The position numbers were made by a program, and so were the translations under genes. Below the pieces are notes generated by a model, which made no database searches, was not told the origin of the DNA, and saw only the letters and a list, made by a program, of their open reading frames with translations. Of a stretch of DNA of 64,000 bases, positions 9,163 to 18,901 are shown piece after piece (position 1 is the first letter of the stretch; each line of letters begins with the position of its first letter). This DNA comes from DATFYM01 sp035315065 (GTDB lineage: Bacteria; Acidobacteriota; Terriglobia; UBA7540), in the NCBI GenBank assembly GCA_035315065.1, contig DATFYM010000105.1, positions 1 to 64,000 on the forward strand, read 5' to 3'.

Positions 9163-10374
9163 CTAGGCTGTCAGCGCATCCGCCGCTTCTCGGGCCATGG
9201 CCCGCCACGCCGCAAGGTTGGGGGTCACTTCCAGGGTGTCGAGATAGGCGAGGTCCGTCCTTTGAAGCAAAGGGGAGGCATCGGTGAACGGTTGGCCGTC
9301 GTCGCACTCGTGGGAGAGAAGATCGGCGAGGTAGACGGCCGCAACGGTGTCGAATCTCTGCTGCGGAATCCGGCTGGGTGCATGATGGTAAGCCACGGCC
9401 TCCACGATCGGACTGGGCAGTCCCCAGAGAGCCAGCAAGTGCGCCCCGACTGCCGCGTGGTTGAAGCCCAAGAGGTTGTCTTCCACGGCATATAAGGGCT
9501 GTCCTTCGTGGGAAGCTATCTTCAAAGCGTGCCCCAGTTGTTCCGGGAGCTTTGCCGCCAGAACCAGCTTTCCCACGTCATGCAGGAGGGCGGCCACGAT
9601 GGCGGCATCAACCAAGTATCGCGGCACCGGCAGACCCTTCACAATCCTGGCGGTCAATTGCGCATGTTCCTGGAGCTTCTCCATGGAAAAACCCGCAATT
9701 GGCTTGCGGACCGGGAAAACTCGGAAGACCTCCACCGACAGTACCAGGTGCTTGAGAACTTCGATCCCGAGGTAGCACACGGCGGTCCTCACCGTCGCGA
9801 TCTCGTTCATCAACCCGAAAAACGCGGAGTTCACCAGTCGCAGGACCTTGGCGGAGATCGCCACGTCGCTCTCCACGATTTTCGCCATTCGATCGAGCGA
9901 CACCTCAGGATCGTTGATCGCTTGCGCGAGGGCGCTGTAGGTGCGTGGGAGGGTGGGAAGGTCACCCATCGCCGTCACGGTGCGGCGCAGCAGACTGCTG
10001 TTCAATGTGTTCTTCAGGCTGCAAGCGCGTGCCACCGCCACGCGGAGCCCTTCCGGGTCGCCGGGTTTCACTAACAACTGGTGGGCCACATCGAGAGTGC
10101 GAAACGCGGTTTTTAGCTCCAGGTCGCCCGTCAGGACTATTCGAACCACGTCGGGGAAGTGTTCCCGAACCTGTTTCAGCAGCGTGGCGCCGTCCATCCC
10201 GGGCATATGCAAGTCAGAAATGACAACGTCAAAACGGGCGGTTTCCAGCAAGGCCAGGGCCGCCGCCCCCCCATTCGCAAACACCATCTCCCATCGGTCG
10301 CGCTGCGACCGCAGCATGCGTTGGAGGCCCTCAAAAACCCCGGGCTCATCGTCAACAAAGAGGACGCGTGTCAT
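9163..10374 (-). CDS. Response regulator with HDOD output domain
   Basis: A 403-residue cytoplasmic regulator. Residues 1-120 are a receiver domain with the acidic pair Asp8/Asp9, the phosphoacceptor Asp54 in VVISDLHMPGMDG, the conserved Thr in IVLTGD and a Lys in LLVKPGD. Residues about 140-340 are an HDOD domain (LPTLPRTYSALAQAINDPEVS, VLRLVNSAFFG, ALLHDVGKLVL), related to HD phosphodiesterases but usually lacking the full metal site. Members act in stress, motility or c-di-GMP-linked signalling. The motif HDVGK is retained, which keeps hydrolase activity possible. No sensor kinase is adjacent. Confidence 0.88.
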   Translation of the reverse strand: MTRVLFVDDEPGVFEGLQRMLRSQRDRWEMVFANGGAAALALLETARFDVVISDLHMPGMDGATLLKQVREHFPDVVRIVLTGDLELKTAFRTLDVAHQLLVKPGDPEGLRVAVARACSLKNTLNSSLLRRTVTAMGDLPTLPRTYSALAQAINDPEVSLDRMAKIVESDVAISAKVLRLVNSAFFGLMNEIATVRTAVCYLGIEVLKHLVLSVEVFRVFPVRKPIAGFSMEKLQEHAQLTARIVKGLPVPRYLVDAAIVAALLHDVGKLVLAAKLPEQLGHALKIASHEGQPLYAVEDNLLGFNHAAVGAHLLALWGLPSPIVEAVAYHHAPSRIPQQRFDTVAAVYLADLLSHECDDGQPFTDASPLLQRTDLAYLDTLEVTPNLAAWRAMAREAADALTA

Positions 10375-10501
10375 ACTTTATGATCTCCCGTTGCCTCCGA
10401 CTGCTTGCAGCCGGCAGGGGCTTGGAAGCAGTCTCGAACCAGATCCGGACGCGACTGTGACCACCCCTAAAGACCTCATCGGCGGAAGGCGGCCAGGACT
10501 T

Positions 10502-10622
10502 TAAGAAGAGTCGAAAGTCAGAAAAAAGTCGAAAGTCAAAAGTCGAAAGTCGAAGGTTAAGGCCAACCGCGTCTCGTCTCTTCTACTCTTGACTTTTGAC
10601 TTTCGACTCTCGACTGTCTTTT
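10502..10622. repeat. Inverted heptamer array (GAAAGTC / GACTTTC type)
   Basis: GTCGAAA, GTCAGAA and GTCAAAA units run from 10502 to 10556, and the mirrored TTGACTT, TTGACTT, TCGACTC units from 10588 to 10626. The array reaches the 5' end of the MFS gene, so the longest open frame there begins inside repeat DNA. Confidence 0.75.
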
Positions 10623-10655
10623 GACTTTTGCGGTTCGATTTGCTCTTCTCTCTGG

Positions 10656-12104
10656 GTGCATTGGCATTTACAGACGCCACCCGGCGCGCGCTACGGATCT
10701 CCATCCGGAACTCGCCTCACTCCCAACCAGCGCCGCGGCTTCGTGGCCGCTTGGGGTGGTTGGGCGCTGGACGGCATGGACTCCTTCATTTACGCGCTCG
10801 TGCTGGTGCCGTCGCTGGGCGAATTGCTGCCGCGCTCCGGCATTGCACCCACGGCGGCAAACGTGGGCTATTACGGCGGGCTGCTATTCGCGCTGTTCCT
10901 GGTCGGCTGGGGTTGCTCGCTAGTCTGGGGGCCTCTCGCCGACCGCTTCGGCCGTGTCCGCACTCTTATGCTCTCCATCCTCTGCTACTCGCTCTTCACC
11001 TTTCTCAGCGCGCTGGCGACGGGTGTTGGGCAACTGGCGGCCTTCCGTCTGCTGGCCGGCGTTGGGATCGGCGGCGAGTGGTCCATGGGAGGTACCTTTG
11101 TTGCTGAGGAGTGGCCCGAGGATCGTCGCCGCATGGGCGCCGGATTGATGCACACCGGCTACTATTTCGGGATTTTCCTCGCCGCCGTCGCCAACTATCT
11201 GGTGGGTGCCAAATACGGATGGCGGGCCATGTTTGCGCTGGGCGGCGCGCCAGCCCTGCTGGTGGGGTTCATCCGCTACGGGGTTCACGAACCCCACCGC
11301 TGGCAAAGGATTGACGATCGTCGATTGACGATTGACGATTGTAAGACAGTCGCAACGGAGCCTTCAGCGCCTGGTTCCGCCTTTGCGAAGATGGAGTCCG
11401 CGGACGACGTGCCACTCGGTGCCTTTCAATCGTCAATCGTCAATCGACAATCGACAATCTCCATGCGGCGGGCTTTCTTCATGATCTTCTCACGCCCCTA
11501 CCTTCGCCGCACGATTCTCAATTCGGCCTGCCTCCTGGTGTCGATCGTCGGCCTGTGGGCAGGATCGGTTTACGTGCCCGCGTCCGTCACCGATCTGGCG
11601 GCCCAGGCCGGCTTCACTGCGCCGCGCGCCGCCCGGCTGGCCTCCTACGCCACCATGCTGCTCGCGGTGGGGACCATTCTCGGCTGCCTCGTCCTGCCGC
11701 CGCTCGCCGAGCGTCTGGGGCGTCGCTTGACCCTCGGGCTCTATTTCCTGCTGATGGGGGTCTCCATCGCGGTGGGCTTCGGTTGGGTTTTCTACCTTGG
11801 GGCCCACGCGCTGGCGTGGTTCATGGTCTGCCTGTTCTTTCTCGGCGTCGGCGGCGCCAACTTTGCCATGTACACCCTCTGGCTGCCGGAGCAGTACCCC
11901 ACGCGGTGCCGCGCCAGCGCCTTTGCCTTCGCCACTTCCGTGGGCCGATTCATCGGCGCCGGCATCACGTTTCTCGTGGGCGCCGGCGTTTCCCGGTTTC
12001 ATACCATCGGAACCCCCGTGGCCCTCACCTCGCTGGCCTTCCTGCTGGGACTGCTGTTGCTGCCTTTCTGCCAGGAAACGCGGGGCAAGCCGCTGCCGGA
12101 GTAG
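10656..12104 (+). CDS. MFS transporter interrupted in frame by a palindromic repeat
   Basis: A major facilitator of about 480 residues with 12 predicted membrane helices, in the sugar/acid symporter style. The cytoplasmic loop 2-3 signature is GPLADRFGRVR, and GIGGEWSMGG and RLLAGVG fit helix 4-5. Between helices 6 and 7 the central cytoplasmic loop contains about 51 extra residues (DDRRLTIDDCKTV to FQSSIVNRQS) encoded by the repeat at 11310-11459. The frame is kept and the second half is intact (GCLVLPPLAERLGRR, PEQYPTRCRASAFAF). The substrate is unknown. The start is uncertain: frames open into the upstream heptamer array, and GTG 10656 is one choice without a strong ribosome-binding site. 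Confidence 0.8.
   Translation: MHWHLQTPPGARYGSPSGTRLTPNQRRGFVAAWGGWALDGMDSFIYALVLVPSLGELLPRSGIAPTAANVGYYGGLLFALFLVGWGCSLVWGPLADRFGRVRTLMLSILCYSLFTFLSALATGVGQLAAFRLLAGVGIGGEWSMGGTFVAEEWPEDRRRMGAGLMHTGYYFGIFLAAVANYLVGAKYGWRAMFALGGAPALLVGFIRYGVHEPHRWQRIDDRRLTIDDCKTVATEPSAPGSAFAKMESADDVPLGAFQSSIVNRQSTISMRRAFFMIFSRPYLRRTILNSACLLVSIVGLWAGSVYVPASVTDLAAQAGFTAPRAARLASYATMLLAVGTILGCLVLPPLAERLGRRLTLGLYFLLMGVSIAVGFGWVFYLGAHALAWFMVCLFFLGVGGANFAMYTLWLPEQYPTRCRASAFAFATSVGRFIGAGITFLVGAGVSRFHTIGTPVALTSLAFLLGLLLLPFCQETRGKPLPE
11310..11459. repeat. Palindromic element copy A, in frame inside the MFS gene
   Basis: Its ends are mirrored ATTGACG arrays: ATTGACGATCGTCGATTG on the left and CAATCGTCAATCGTCAATCG on the right. 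The core (TAAGACAGTCGCAACGGAG, CTTCAGCGCCTG, GTGCCTTTCAATCGTC) is shared with the copies at 21532 and 21771. The length, 150 bases, is divisible by three. It lies exactly in the tolerant cytoplasmic loop of the transporter. Confidence 0.8.
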
Positions 12105-12214
12105 AAGGGAGGAGTCAGAAGTCAGAAGGAGGGAACGGCCGGCCGTTTTTTCAATGGCTCAAAGGCTCAATGGCTCAGTGAATTAATTCAGCTATTCTGT
12201 GGTACGCTGGCGCC

Positions 12215-12556
12215 ATGGAGATTACGGTGACCCTTCCTGATGATTTGGCGGCTCCCCTGCTGCCTCCCGGCCAGGAAGCGGCCCGTGCCGTTTTGGAGGC
12301 CATCGCCCTCGAAGCCTACCGCCGGCGGCGCATCACCGGGTACCAGCTCCGCATGCTCCTGGGCATCCCCTCGCGCTACGAGCTCGACGGCTTCCTGAAA
12401 GAGCATCAGGTGGAAAAGTACACAGCCGAAGATTTTGAGCACGACCTCGCCACTATCCGGCACGAGGCACGCGACCGTCGTGGCTACCAAGGGCATCCTC
12501 AGGCTGAGGGCGACGTGGCGACCTGGGAGGGGGCGGCATCATGGCCGGAGCGCTAG
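12215..12556 (+). CDS. UPF0175 family antitoxin-like protein
   Basis: A 113-residue protein. Residues 1-75 match the UPF0175 pattern: a short beta-strand MEITVTLPDDLA, then EAARAVLEAIALEAYRRRR and ITGYQLRMLLGI with SRYELDGFLKEH, a ribbon/helix-turn-helix-like DNA-binding region. UPF0175 proteins are commonly antitoxins paired with a PIN-like toxin (DUF3368). No intact toxin follows, only a frameshifted-looking stretch that I cannot assign. The C-terminal 35 residues are longer and more polar than usual and may be read-through into degraded partner sequence. TATTCT at 12193 is a possible -10 box. Confidence 0.65.
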   Translation: MEITVTLPDDLAAPLLPPGQEAARAVLEAIALEAYRRRRITGYQLRMLLGIPSRYELDGFLKEHQVEKYTAEDFEHDLATIRHEARDRRGYQGHPQAEGDVATWEGAASWPER

Positions 12557-12753
12557 CCCGCGGAGAAGTCCGCCTGTAAAGGAGCGCCTTTCCTTGTTCA
12601 TCATTCATCATTCAGAGTTCATAATTCACCGTGTCCATGGCCCATTTAGGACGCCGGGTTGCGGTGCTCAGCTCGGAGCGACTGAGGGAGATTTTCGGGG
12701 CGCTCGGTTTCGCTCTCGGCTGCGCATGAGGAGTCAGAAGGAGGCCCTCAACC

Positions 12754-14067
12754 ATGGCCGATAAACGGAATGCTCCCTCCCGCAAACGTTGTCACATTGT
12801 GCTGATACCGGGCTTCGCCGGCTTCGACGCGCTGGGCCAACTCGAATATTACGGTGGCGTCACGCCCATGTTTCGGATGTGGCAAGCTGGAAATGAGGTG
12901 CTCCACTACTTCGACAATTTGCCGACCGCCGCGGTGGTCACGCGGGCGACCCGATTGCGGGGCTATCTTGCGAAGCGCATGGCGCGAGGGGAGATTTTGG
13001 GCGGCGATGATGTCGTCCTGCTCGGGCACTCGACGGGAGGGTTGGACATCCGTTGGCTCCTCTGGGACCTGCATCACCGCACGGAACCAATTGTTGTGGA
13101 CGGCGGTGCCGAGGTGAATGCTCGAGAGATCCTCGAACGCGTGCGCTGCGTCGTGTTCCTTTCCGTACCCCATTGGGGCACCAACATCGCCGATTGGGTA
13201 CGCGCCCACACGGTCTTGCGGGAAAAGGTAGTCGGTGAGTTGCGTGCCGCTGTGTCGGGTTCACAACTGCTCCTTGTGGATCGAATTGAACACTGGGTCA
13301 CCGGCGCCGCCGCGTCCCTCACCGGCTCAGGACTGCTTCAGGCGGTGCAGGATTCCTTGGGCGAGGCTAACGAACACAACGGCAGACCGGGTCCCGCGCG
13401 TACGGCCGACGCGTACGAAGCCGCATCCGAGCTTGGACTGTATTTGCGCCTCATGGCTTCCGATTTCCGCGCCATCGACGACCTCACTTCGCAGCCTCCA
13501 CCCGGCGAGCCGGCGAGTCCGGCGCATTTCGACGATGACGAGCGGGCGCAAGAGCTCGAGATGTGGGACGAACTGCGCATCGAAGCCCGGTCGTATGCCA
13601 CGACGGGCAGTCGCCCGTTTCGCTTCGGTCCCGACCGCCCCGCACCACCGTGGGAACTGGCGAAGCCGTGGACCTACCCGGAGCTCACCAAGGCTAGCGA
13701 ACAGAGTGCGGGCACCGACTTCGTTTATCGCGCTTGTTACCGTGCGTGCGCCGGCGGCCCCTTCAAGCGCCCAGTCCGCAGCGGCAAAGTCACCCGGCGC
13801 CTGAGCGGGTCTCCCCAACACCCTATCGAGCTATGGGACAACGACGGCATTGTTAACACCGCCTCCATGCTCTGGCCTCGGGGCGAAAATGTGCTGGTCT
13901 CTGGCGACCACATGGACATCGTGGGACAGTACCAGCCGGTCGAGGCAAGTCCCGGCGCGGGCCGCAACTATCAGGTTTACGATCTGCTGAAATCGGAGTC
14001 GGGGTTCGACGACAAGACCTTCAAGGATGTCTGGAAAGAGATCTTTGCCTTTTGCCGAGGTCACTGA
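12754..14067 (+). CDS. Alpha/beta-hydrolase, lipase / PGAP1-like
   Basis: A 437-residue putative esterase or lipase. The N-terminal strand HIVLIPGFAGFD carries the oxyanion-type HxxxxPGF motif, and the nucleophile elbow GHSTGG places Ser93. The acid and His are probably in DNDGIVNTASMLW and SGDHMDIVG near residues 370-390. There is no signal peptide, so it is likely cytoplasmic or exported by another route. The long central insertion (about 190-320, rich in Pro and Asp/Glu) may be a lid. An AGGAGGCC-type ribosome-binding site precedes the ATG. Substrate unknown. A preceding single-sided heptamer run (CATCATTCATCATTCAG) lies at 12597-12630. Confidence 0.8.
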   Translation: MADKRNAPSRKRCHIVLIPGFAGFDALGQLEYYGGVTPMFRMWQAGNEVLHYFDNLPTAAVVTRATRLRGYLAKRMARGEILGGDDVVLLGHSTGGLDIRWLLWDLHHRTEPIVVDGGAEVNAREILERVRCVVFLSVPHWGTNIADWVRAHTVLREKVVGELRAAVSGSQLLLVDRIEHWVTGAAASLTGSGLLQAVQDSLGEANEHNGRPGPARTADAYEAASELGLYLRLMASDFRAIDDLTSQPPPGEPASPAHFDDDERAQELEMWDELRIEARSYATTGSRPFRFGPDRPAPPWELAKPWTYPELTKASEQSAGTDFVYRACYRACAGGPFKRPVRSGKVTRRLSGSPQHPIELWDNDGIVNTASMLWPRGENVLVSGDHMDIVGQYQPVEASPGAGRNYQVYDLLKSESGFDDKTFKDVWKEIFAFCRGH

Positions 14068-14513
14068 CACACGATCAATGCGGAACTAAGGAGAAGTCGA
14101 GAGTCGAGAGTCGAAAGTCAAAAAGAGGGGCCGTCGTTCAATTGCGCTGGCTATTGACTCCACTGATCGAGCAGCATTCACTACACGGAAGCCACTCAAG
14201 TGGTTTTTGAATCGGAATTGCTCCGAGCCGCGAATCAAACCTCCTCTGCATTGGGATCAGGCTGACGTCAAGCGCAGTGCGCCTCCGCCCTGGCTTCATG
14301 TCGTCCATGTTGCGAGCTGTGACGCAGGTTGAGTCCCAGTCGCGGCCACCCTGAAGTTCCCCGGATAGTCTCACCCACCTCTCCTCCCGAAGTGTGCGCG
14401 CTCCTCGGGACGGCCCCGCACAAAAGTTAACGTTAAACCTGTAGCCGGAATCGGTCGATCTCTCACTCTGGTGCGGAGCCCACACGAAGTGGGCGACATT
14501 AAGGGAGGCTTGT
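14068..14513. other. Intergenic stretch with a single-sided heptamer run
   Basis: 446 bases. GAGAGTC/GAAAGTC units occupy 14096-14123. The remainder has an open minus-strand frame of 115 codons, but it shows no recognisable family, no clear ribosome-binding site and odd composition, so I do not call a gene. The last 15 bases carry AAGGGAGG, the ribosome-binding site for the sensor kinase. Confidence 0.4.
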
Positions 14514-17500
14514 GTGTCGGCTTACCGCACGTGGAGCCACGGTTCGCTGAATCAAAACGTGAGAAACGCAATCGTCGTTTCGGTGCCTTTGCGCTTGGCC
14601 GGGTTTGTCAACGGGAAGATGCGCGCTTTGCTTATGCCCCCGAAGATCACCCAAGGCTGCCTCAGAACCCGGACTAACGACGCCCGCCAGGCATTGGTCG
14701 TGACCTGCGTCGTCGCGGTCGCCTTGCTCTGTGGATCAAGGGCTAGGGGCCAAGCCGCCGTCACGATCGATCCCACTGAGGCGTTTCGCGAATACAGCCA
14801 TGACATCTGGCAGGCTGAAGATGGTCTGGCAGAAGATTCCATCCAGGCAGTTTCGCAGAGCTCGGATGGATTCTTGTGGCTCGGGTCGGAAAGGGGGCTG
14901 GTTCGCTTTGACGGTTTGCGCTTCCGGGTCTTCTCTCACCAGAACACACCCGAACTCGCCGACAGTTACATTCAAACTCTCTTTGCGGACGTGGACGGAA
15001 CTCTCTGGATCGGGACCCGTACAGGAGGTCTCACTTCTCTTAAGGGCGGCTCCTTCCGCCATGTCGCCGGCGGTGTGGCTGGTGAATCCATAAACCACAT
15101 TGCGCGCGACAAGGCGGGAAGACTGTGGGTTGCCACCGGTACCGGCCTCAAGCAGCTAATCGACGGAGAACTAGCGCCTGTCCTGGCGAGTCCCGGGGTC
15201 CCGCAGGCCAACATCACTGCTCTGCTTGCGGATGACCAAGGCAACCTTTGGGCAGGAACGGAAGAATCGGGCCTCATGGAGATGGCTGCCGCCTCGAATG
15301 CCTGGAAACGGGTGAAGGGAATATCGAGCCCGAAGATCCAAGTGATATTCCAGGATCGTCAAGGGACACTTTGGATTGGCACCGCAGGCGGGGGACTGAA
15401 CCGCCTTCAGAACGGAAAGATTACTTTCTATACCACCCGGGAGGGACTATCGAGCAACAATGTGCTCTCACTCGGTGAAGGCAAGGACGGACATCTTTGG
15501 GTAGGTACCGACGGCGCCGGCCTGGACCGGATGGAGCAAGACCATTTCACCGCATACACCACGAAACAGGGACTGTCGAATGACGTCATCCTGTGCCTGT
15601 ACAGCACTCCAGAAGGCAGTTTATGGATCGGCACGGATGGCGGCGGACTCAATCGTCTGAAACACAGGGACTTCTTGACCTACACTTCCAACGATGGCCT
15701 GGCCCATAACCAGTCAACCGCGATCTATGAAGACCGGAAAGGAGCGGTGTGGATCGGTACGGAAGGAGGCGGCCTAAGTCGCCTGAAGAACGACCATTTT
15801 ACAACCTACACAACCCGGCAAGGCCTTTCCAGCAATCTGGTTAGAGGAATCGTCGAAGACCGGGACGGTAATCTGTGGGTGGGAACTGACGGGGCGGGGC
15901 TCAACCGCTTCAGAGACGGAAAGTTCGTCACCTATACTCACAAGGATGGGCTCTCGAACGACGTCGTACTCTGTCTCCTGCAAAGCCGGGACGGAGTTCT
16001 CTGGATCGGGACGGCCGGCGGGCTCACTCGCTTCAGCCACGGGGAATTCCTCCACTTCAAGCATCCCGACACATTGGCCAACGACATCATCATGTCGTTG
16101 AGTGAAAGCGCGGATGGAAGCATATGGATCGGGACCGTCGGTAGCGGGCTTCACCGGCTAAAGGACGGCAGGTCAACAACTTTTGGGGCCGAAAACGGGC
16201 TGCCCACCGAATTCGTGGTATCCAGTCATGAGGATCCTGACGGCACGATGTGGTTTGGGACGAATGGCGGCGGCCTTTGCCGCTACCAGGACGCGCGATT
16301 CACTGTCTACACGAGCAGGCAAGGCCTGTTCAATGACACCATTTTTCAGATTCTGGGAGATTCCCGCGGCAACCTCTGGATGAGTTCCGGCGCCGGAGTT
16401 TTTCGAGTCAGCAAGCAGGAACTGAACGACGTCGGGAGCGGAAGGCTTCAGTCCGTCACCTCCTACTCCTATGGCCGAATCGATGGAATGAAAAGCGCCG
16501 AGTGTACTGGCCGGAGTCAGCCGGCCGGATGGAAGGCGCGCGATGGCAAGCTCTGGTTTCCAACCATCAAGGGTGTGGCCGTCGTCGATCCGGAGCGTCT
16601 GGTGATGAATACCACACCGCCCACCGTGGTGGTGGAAGCCTTAAGAGCAGACAAGCGTGAGGTTGACCCCCTGGCCGCGCTTCAGTTTCCTCCCGGCACC
16701 GTCCAACTGGAAATCCAGTATGCCGGTCTGAGCTTGCAGGCACCGGAAAAGGTCCGGTTCAAATACAAGCTGGAAGGCTTCGACAAAGACTGGGTGGATG
16801 CAGGCGCGCGATCTACGGCTTACTATACGAATCTTCCGCCGAGACACTACCGCTTCCGGGTTCTCGCCTGCAACAATGACAACGCCTGGAACGAAATCGG
16901 CGCTTCCATTGAATTCTCGGTGCGGCCCCACTTCTACCAGACCATCTACTTTGATGCTGCTTCCGGCTTCGCCCTTTTGGTCGTTATTCTGGTTCTCTAC
17001 TGGCTCCGGGAGCGGGCGATTAGGAGAAACGAAACCAGGCTGGCCCGCCTTGTCGACGAACGCACCAGGGAGTTGAGTGAAAGCGAGCACAAGTTCAGGC
17101 TGCTTTTCGGGGACACTCCGCTGCCGCTTTTCCTGATTGATCTCCAAACCCTGCGCTACATCGAAGTAAACGAGGCTGCAACTGCCCAGTATCAGTACGC
17201 GCGCGACGAATTCCTGCACATGAAGATCACCGACATCAGGCCCGAAGAGGATATTCCTCGCCTCGTGGATACAGTTCGCCAGGTTGAACGCGGCGTTTCT
17301 CATCAAGGCACGTGGACGCACCGGCGGAAAGATGGAACCCTGTTCGACGTCGAGGTTGTCTCCCGAGTCGTCAACTGGGATGGACGCAAGGTCGCATTCG
17401 CAGCCGTTCAGGACGTCACTCGCCGTCAGCAAGAGGAACTCCAGCTCAAGCGGGCGAAGGAAGCTGCCGAAGCTTCCAGCCGCGCCAAAAGCGAGTTCCT

Positions 17501-18692
17501 GGCGAACATGAGCCATGAGATCCGGACTCCCATGAACGGGGTCTTTGGCATGACGCAACTACTGCTGGATACGGACCTGAATGCCGAGCAGCGAGAATTC
17601 GTGGAAATGGCACATGCTTCAGCAACCTCCTTGCTTTCGATAATCAACGACATTCTGGATTTCTCCAAGATTGAGGCTGGCAAGCTGGAATTGGAAGCAA
17701 TCAAGTTTCCGCTTCGCGAACTGCTGTCGAACATGGTGAAAACCCTCGGCATCCGCGCGCGCGCACAAGGACTGGACTTGGCTTGTGATGTCCGGGCCGA
17801 AGTCCCAGAGCACCTCGTGGGCGATCCTGGCCGCTTGCGGCAGATCATCGCCAACCTGGTGGGTAATGCCATCAAATTCACGGAGCGCGGCCAAATCAAG
17901 TTGACGGTCGAAGAAGAATCCGAAGCGGGTGGCGCGGTTGAGTTGCACTTCATGGTTGCCGACACGGGAATAGGGATTCCTGTCGAGAAACAGAAGGCGA
18001 TTTTTGACGCCTTTGCCCAGGCTGATGGGTCCTCAACTCGCCGATACGGCGGGACGGGCCTGGGACTGTCAATTTCCCAGCAGCTCACCGAGATGATGGG
18101 CGGGCGGATCTGGGTGGAGAGCGCCGTAGGGGTGGGGAGCACCTTTCACTTTACGGCGCAGTTCATGGCATGCGGGGTTCCGTCCGCGAAGCCTGCTAAG
18201 CCCCCGGCCGTGGCCAGGCAGCTCCCTTCCGGGCCGCATCAGGCCCTTCGGGTACTGCTGGCGGAAGACAACCTTGTAAATCAGCGTCTCGCCGCGCGAT
18301 TACTTGAAAAGCGAGGCCATTCGGTGAAGCTGGCTAGTAACGGTTTGGAGGTTCTGGCGGCCGTGGCCCAGGAACGTTTCGACTTGTTGCTGTGCGATGT
18401 CCAGATGCCCCAGATGGACGGACTGGAGGCTACGGCGAGAATTCGTGAGCAGGAAGAGGGCACGGGGGTTCGGCTACCCATTGTCGCCCTGACCGCCCAT
18501 GCCATGAAGGGTGATGCGGAAAGATTCCTGGAAGCCGGAATGGACGGTTACGTGGCAAAGCCCATCCAAGCGAACCAGCTATTTGAGGTCATTGAGGACA
18601 TATTAGAAGAAAGGCCCGAGCGACACGCCACTCAAACCGACATTGACACCGCGGCACCCAAACGAGGCACGGAAGTTCTGATCAACCGATGA
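14514..18692 (+). CDS. Hybrid sensor histidine kinase with periplasmic beta-propeller
   Basis: A 1392-residue one-protein two-component sensor. Order: hydrophobic signal/anchor (about 60-80), a long periplasmic propeller made of about fourteen LWIGT-DGGGLNRL-type blades spaced about 40 residues (about 95-690), a Y_Y_Y domain (YKLEGFDKDWVDAG), one transmembrane helix (ASGFALLVVILVLYWLRE, about 830), a PAS domain (about 865-985), HisKA with phosphoacceptor His in NMSHEIRTPMNG, HATPase_c (DTGIGIP, GGTGLGLSI) and a C-terminal receiver with Asp in LLLCDVQMPQMDG. These sensors usually detect polysaccharide breakdown products or other extracytoplasmic cues. The start GTG 14514 has AGGGAGG five bases upstream; ATG 14619, nearer the signal peptide, is an alternative. 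No separate response regulator is adjacent. Confidence 0.92.
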   Translation: MSAYRTWSHGSLNQNVRNAIVVSVPLRLAGFVNGKMRALLMPPKITQGCLRTRTNDARQALVVTCVVAVALLCGSRARGQAAVTIDPTEAFREYSHDIWQAEDGLAEDSIQAVSQSSDGFLWLGSERGLVRFDGLRFRVFSHQNTPELADSYIQTLFADVDGTLWIGTRTGGLTSLKGGSFRHVAGGVAGESINHIARDKAGRLWVATGTGLKQLIDGELAPVLASPGVPQANITALLADDQGNLWAGTEESGLMEMAAASNAWKRVKGISSPKIQVIFQDRQGTLWIGTAGGGLNRLQNGKITFYTTREGLSSNNVLSLGEGKDGHLWVGTDGAGLDRMEQDHFTAYTTKQGLSNDVILCLYSTPEGSLWIGTDGGGLNRLKHRDFLTYTSNDGLAHNQSTAIYEDRKGAVWIGTEGGGLSRLKNDHFTTYTTRQGLSSNLVRGIVEDRDGNLWVGTDGAGLNRFRDGKFVTYTHKDGLSNDVVLCLLQSRDGVLWIGTAGGLTRFSHGEFLHFKHPDTLANDIIMSLSESADGSIWIGTVGSGLHRLKDGRSTTFGAENGLPTEFVVSSHEDPDGTMWFGTNGGGLCRYQDARFTVYTSRQGLFNDTIFQILGDSRGNLWMSSGAGVFRVSKQELNDVGSGRLQSVTSYSYGRIDGMKSAECTGRSQPAGWKARDGKLWFPTIKGVAVVDPERLVMNTTPPTVVVEALRADKREVDPLAALQFPPGTVQLEIQYAGLSLQAPEKVRFKYKLEGFDKDWVDAGARSTAYYTNLPPRHYRFRVLACNNDNAWNEIGASIEFSVRPHFYQTIYFDAASGFALLVVILVLYWLRERAIRRNETRLARLVDERTRELSESEHKFRLLFGDTPLPLFLIDLQTLRYIEVNEAATAQYQYARDEFLHMKITDIRPEEDIPRLVDTVRQVERGVSHQGTWTHRRKDGTLFDVEVVSRVVNWDGRKVAFAAVQDVTRRQQEELQLKRAKEAAEASSRAKSEFLANMSHEIRTPMNGVFGMTQLLLDTDLNAEQREFVEMAHASATSLLSIINDILDFSKIEAGKLELEAIKFPLRELLSNMVKTLGIRARAQGLDLACDVRAEVPEHLVGDPGRLRQIIANLVGNAIKFTERGQIKLTVEEESEAGGAVELHFMVADTGIGIPVEKQKAIFDAFAQADGSSTRRYGGTGLGLSISQQLTEMMGGRIWVESAVGVGSTFHFTAQFMACGVPSAKPAKPPAVARQLPSGPHQALRVLLAEDNLVNQRLAARLLEKRGHSVKLASNGLEVLAAVAQERFDLLLCDVQMPQMDGLEATARIREQEEGTGVRLPIVALTAHAMKGDAERFLEAGMDGYVAKPIQANQLFEVIEDILEERPERHATQTDIDTAAPKRGTEVLINR

Positions 18693-18886
18693 CGGCTAAG
18701 CTAAAGAACCGTATGGCTGTTCTGTGCCCCCCAGAATTCGCTGGCCAAACCGAAGCCCATTCGGACGATGCTTTGGCTAAGCTAGCCGGCGTAGGTTCTT
18801 GGAAAAGGGAAACTCTGTTCACCTCGGTGACCTCCCGGTTGAGGCTTTGAGGCCTTTCTTGATTGCGGCCAGCGGCTGCGCTGTGG

Positions 18887-18892
18887 CACAAT
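18887..18892 (+). promoter_or_regulatory. Possible extended -10 box
   Basis: TGGCACAAT (TG at 18884) lies nine bases before the ATG of the small gene at 18902. It resembles the -10 boxes close to several other starts in this window. No -35 match is seen. It also marks the edge of a GGTTGCGGCC/GGCTGCGCT repeat half-copy. Confidence 0.35.
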
Positions 18893-18901
18893 CGAGACGC
18901 G

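Noticed and set aside
12435..12764. PIN/DUF3368 toxin partner for the UPF0175 protein
   Set aside because: The frame lacks the acidic PIN residues and runs through heptamer repeats; at most a degraded remnant.
14138..14485. Minus-strand gene of 115 codons upstream of the hybrid kinase
   Set aside because: No family resemblance, no ribosome-binding site, odd composition; probably chance.
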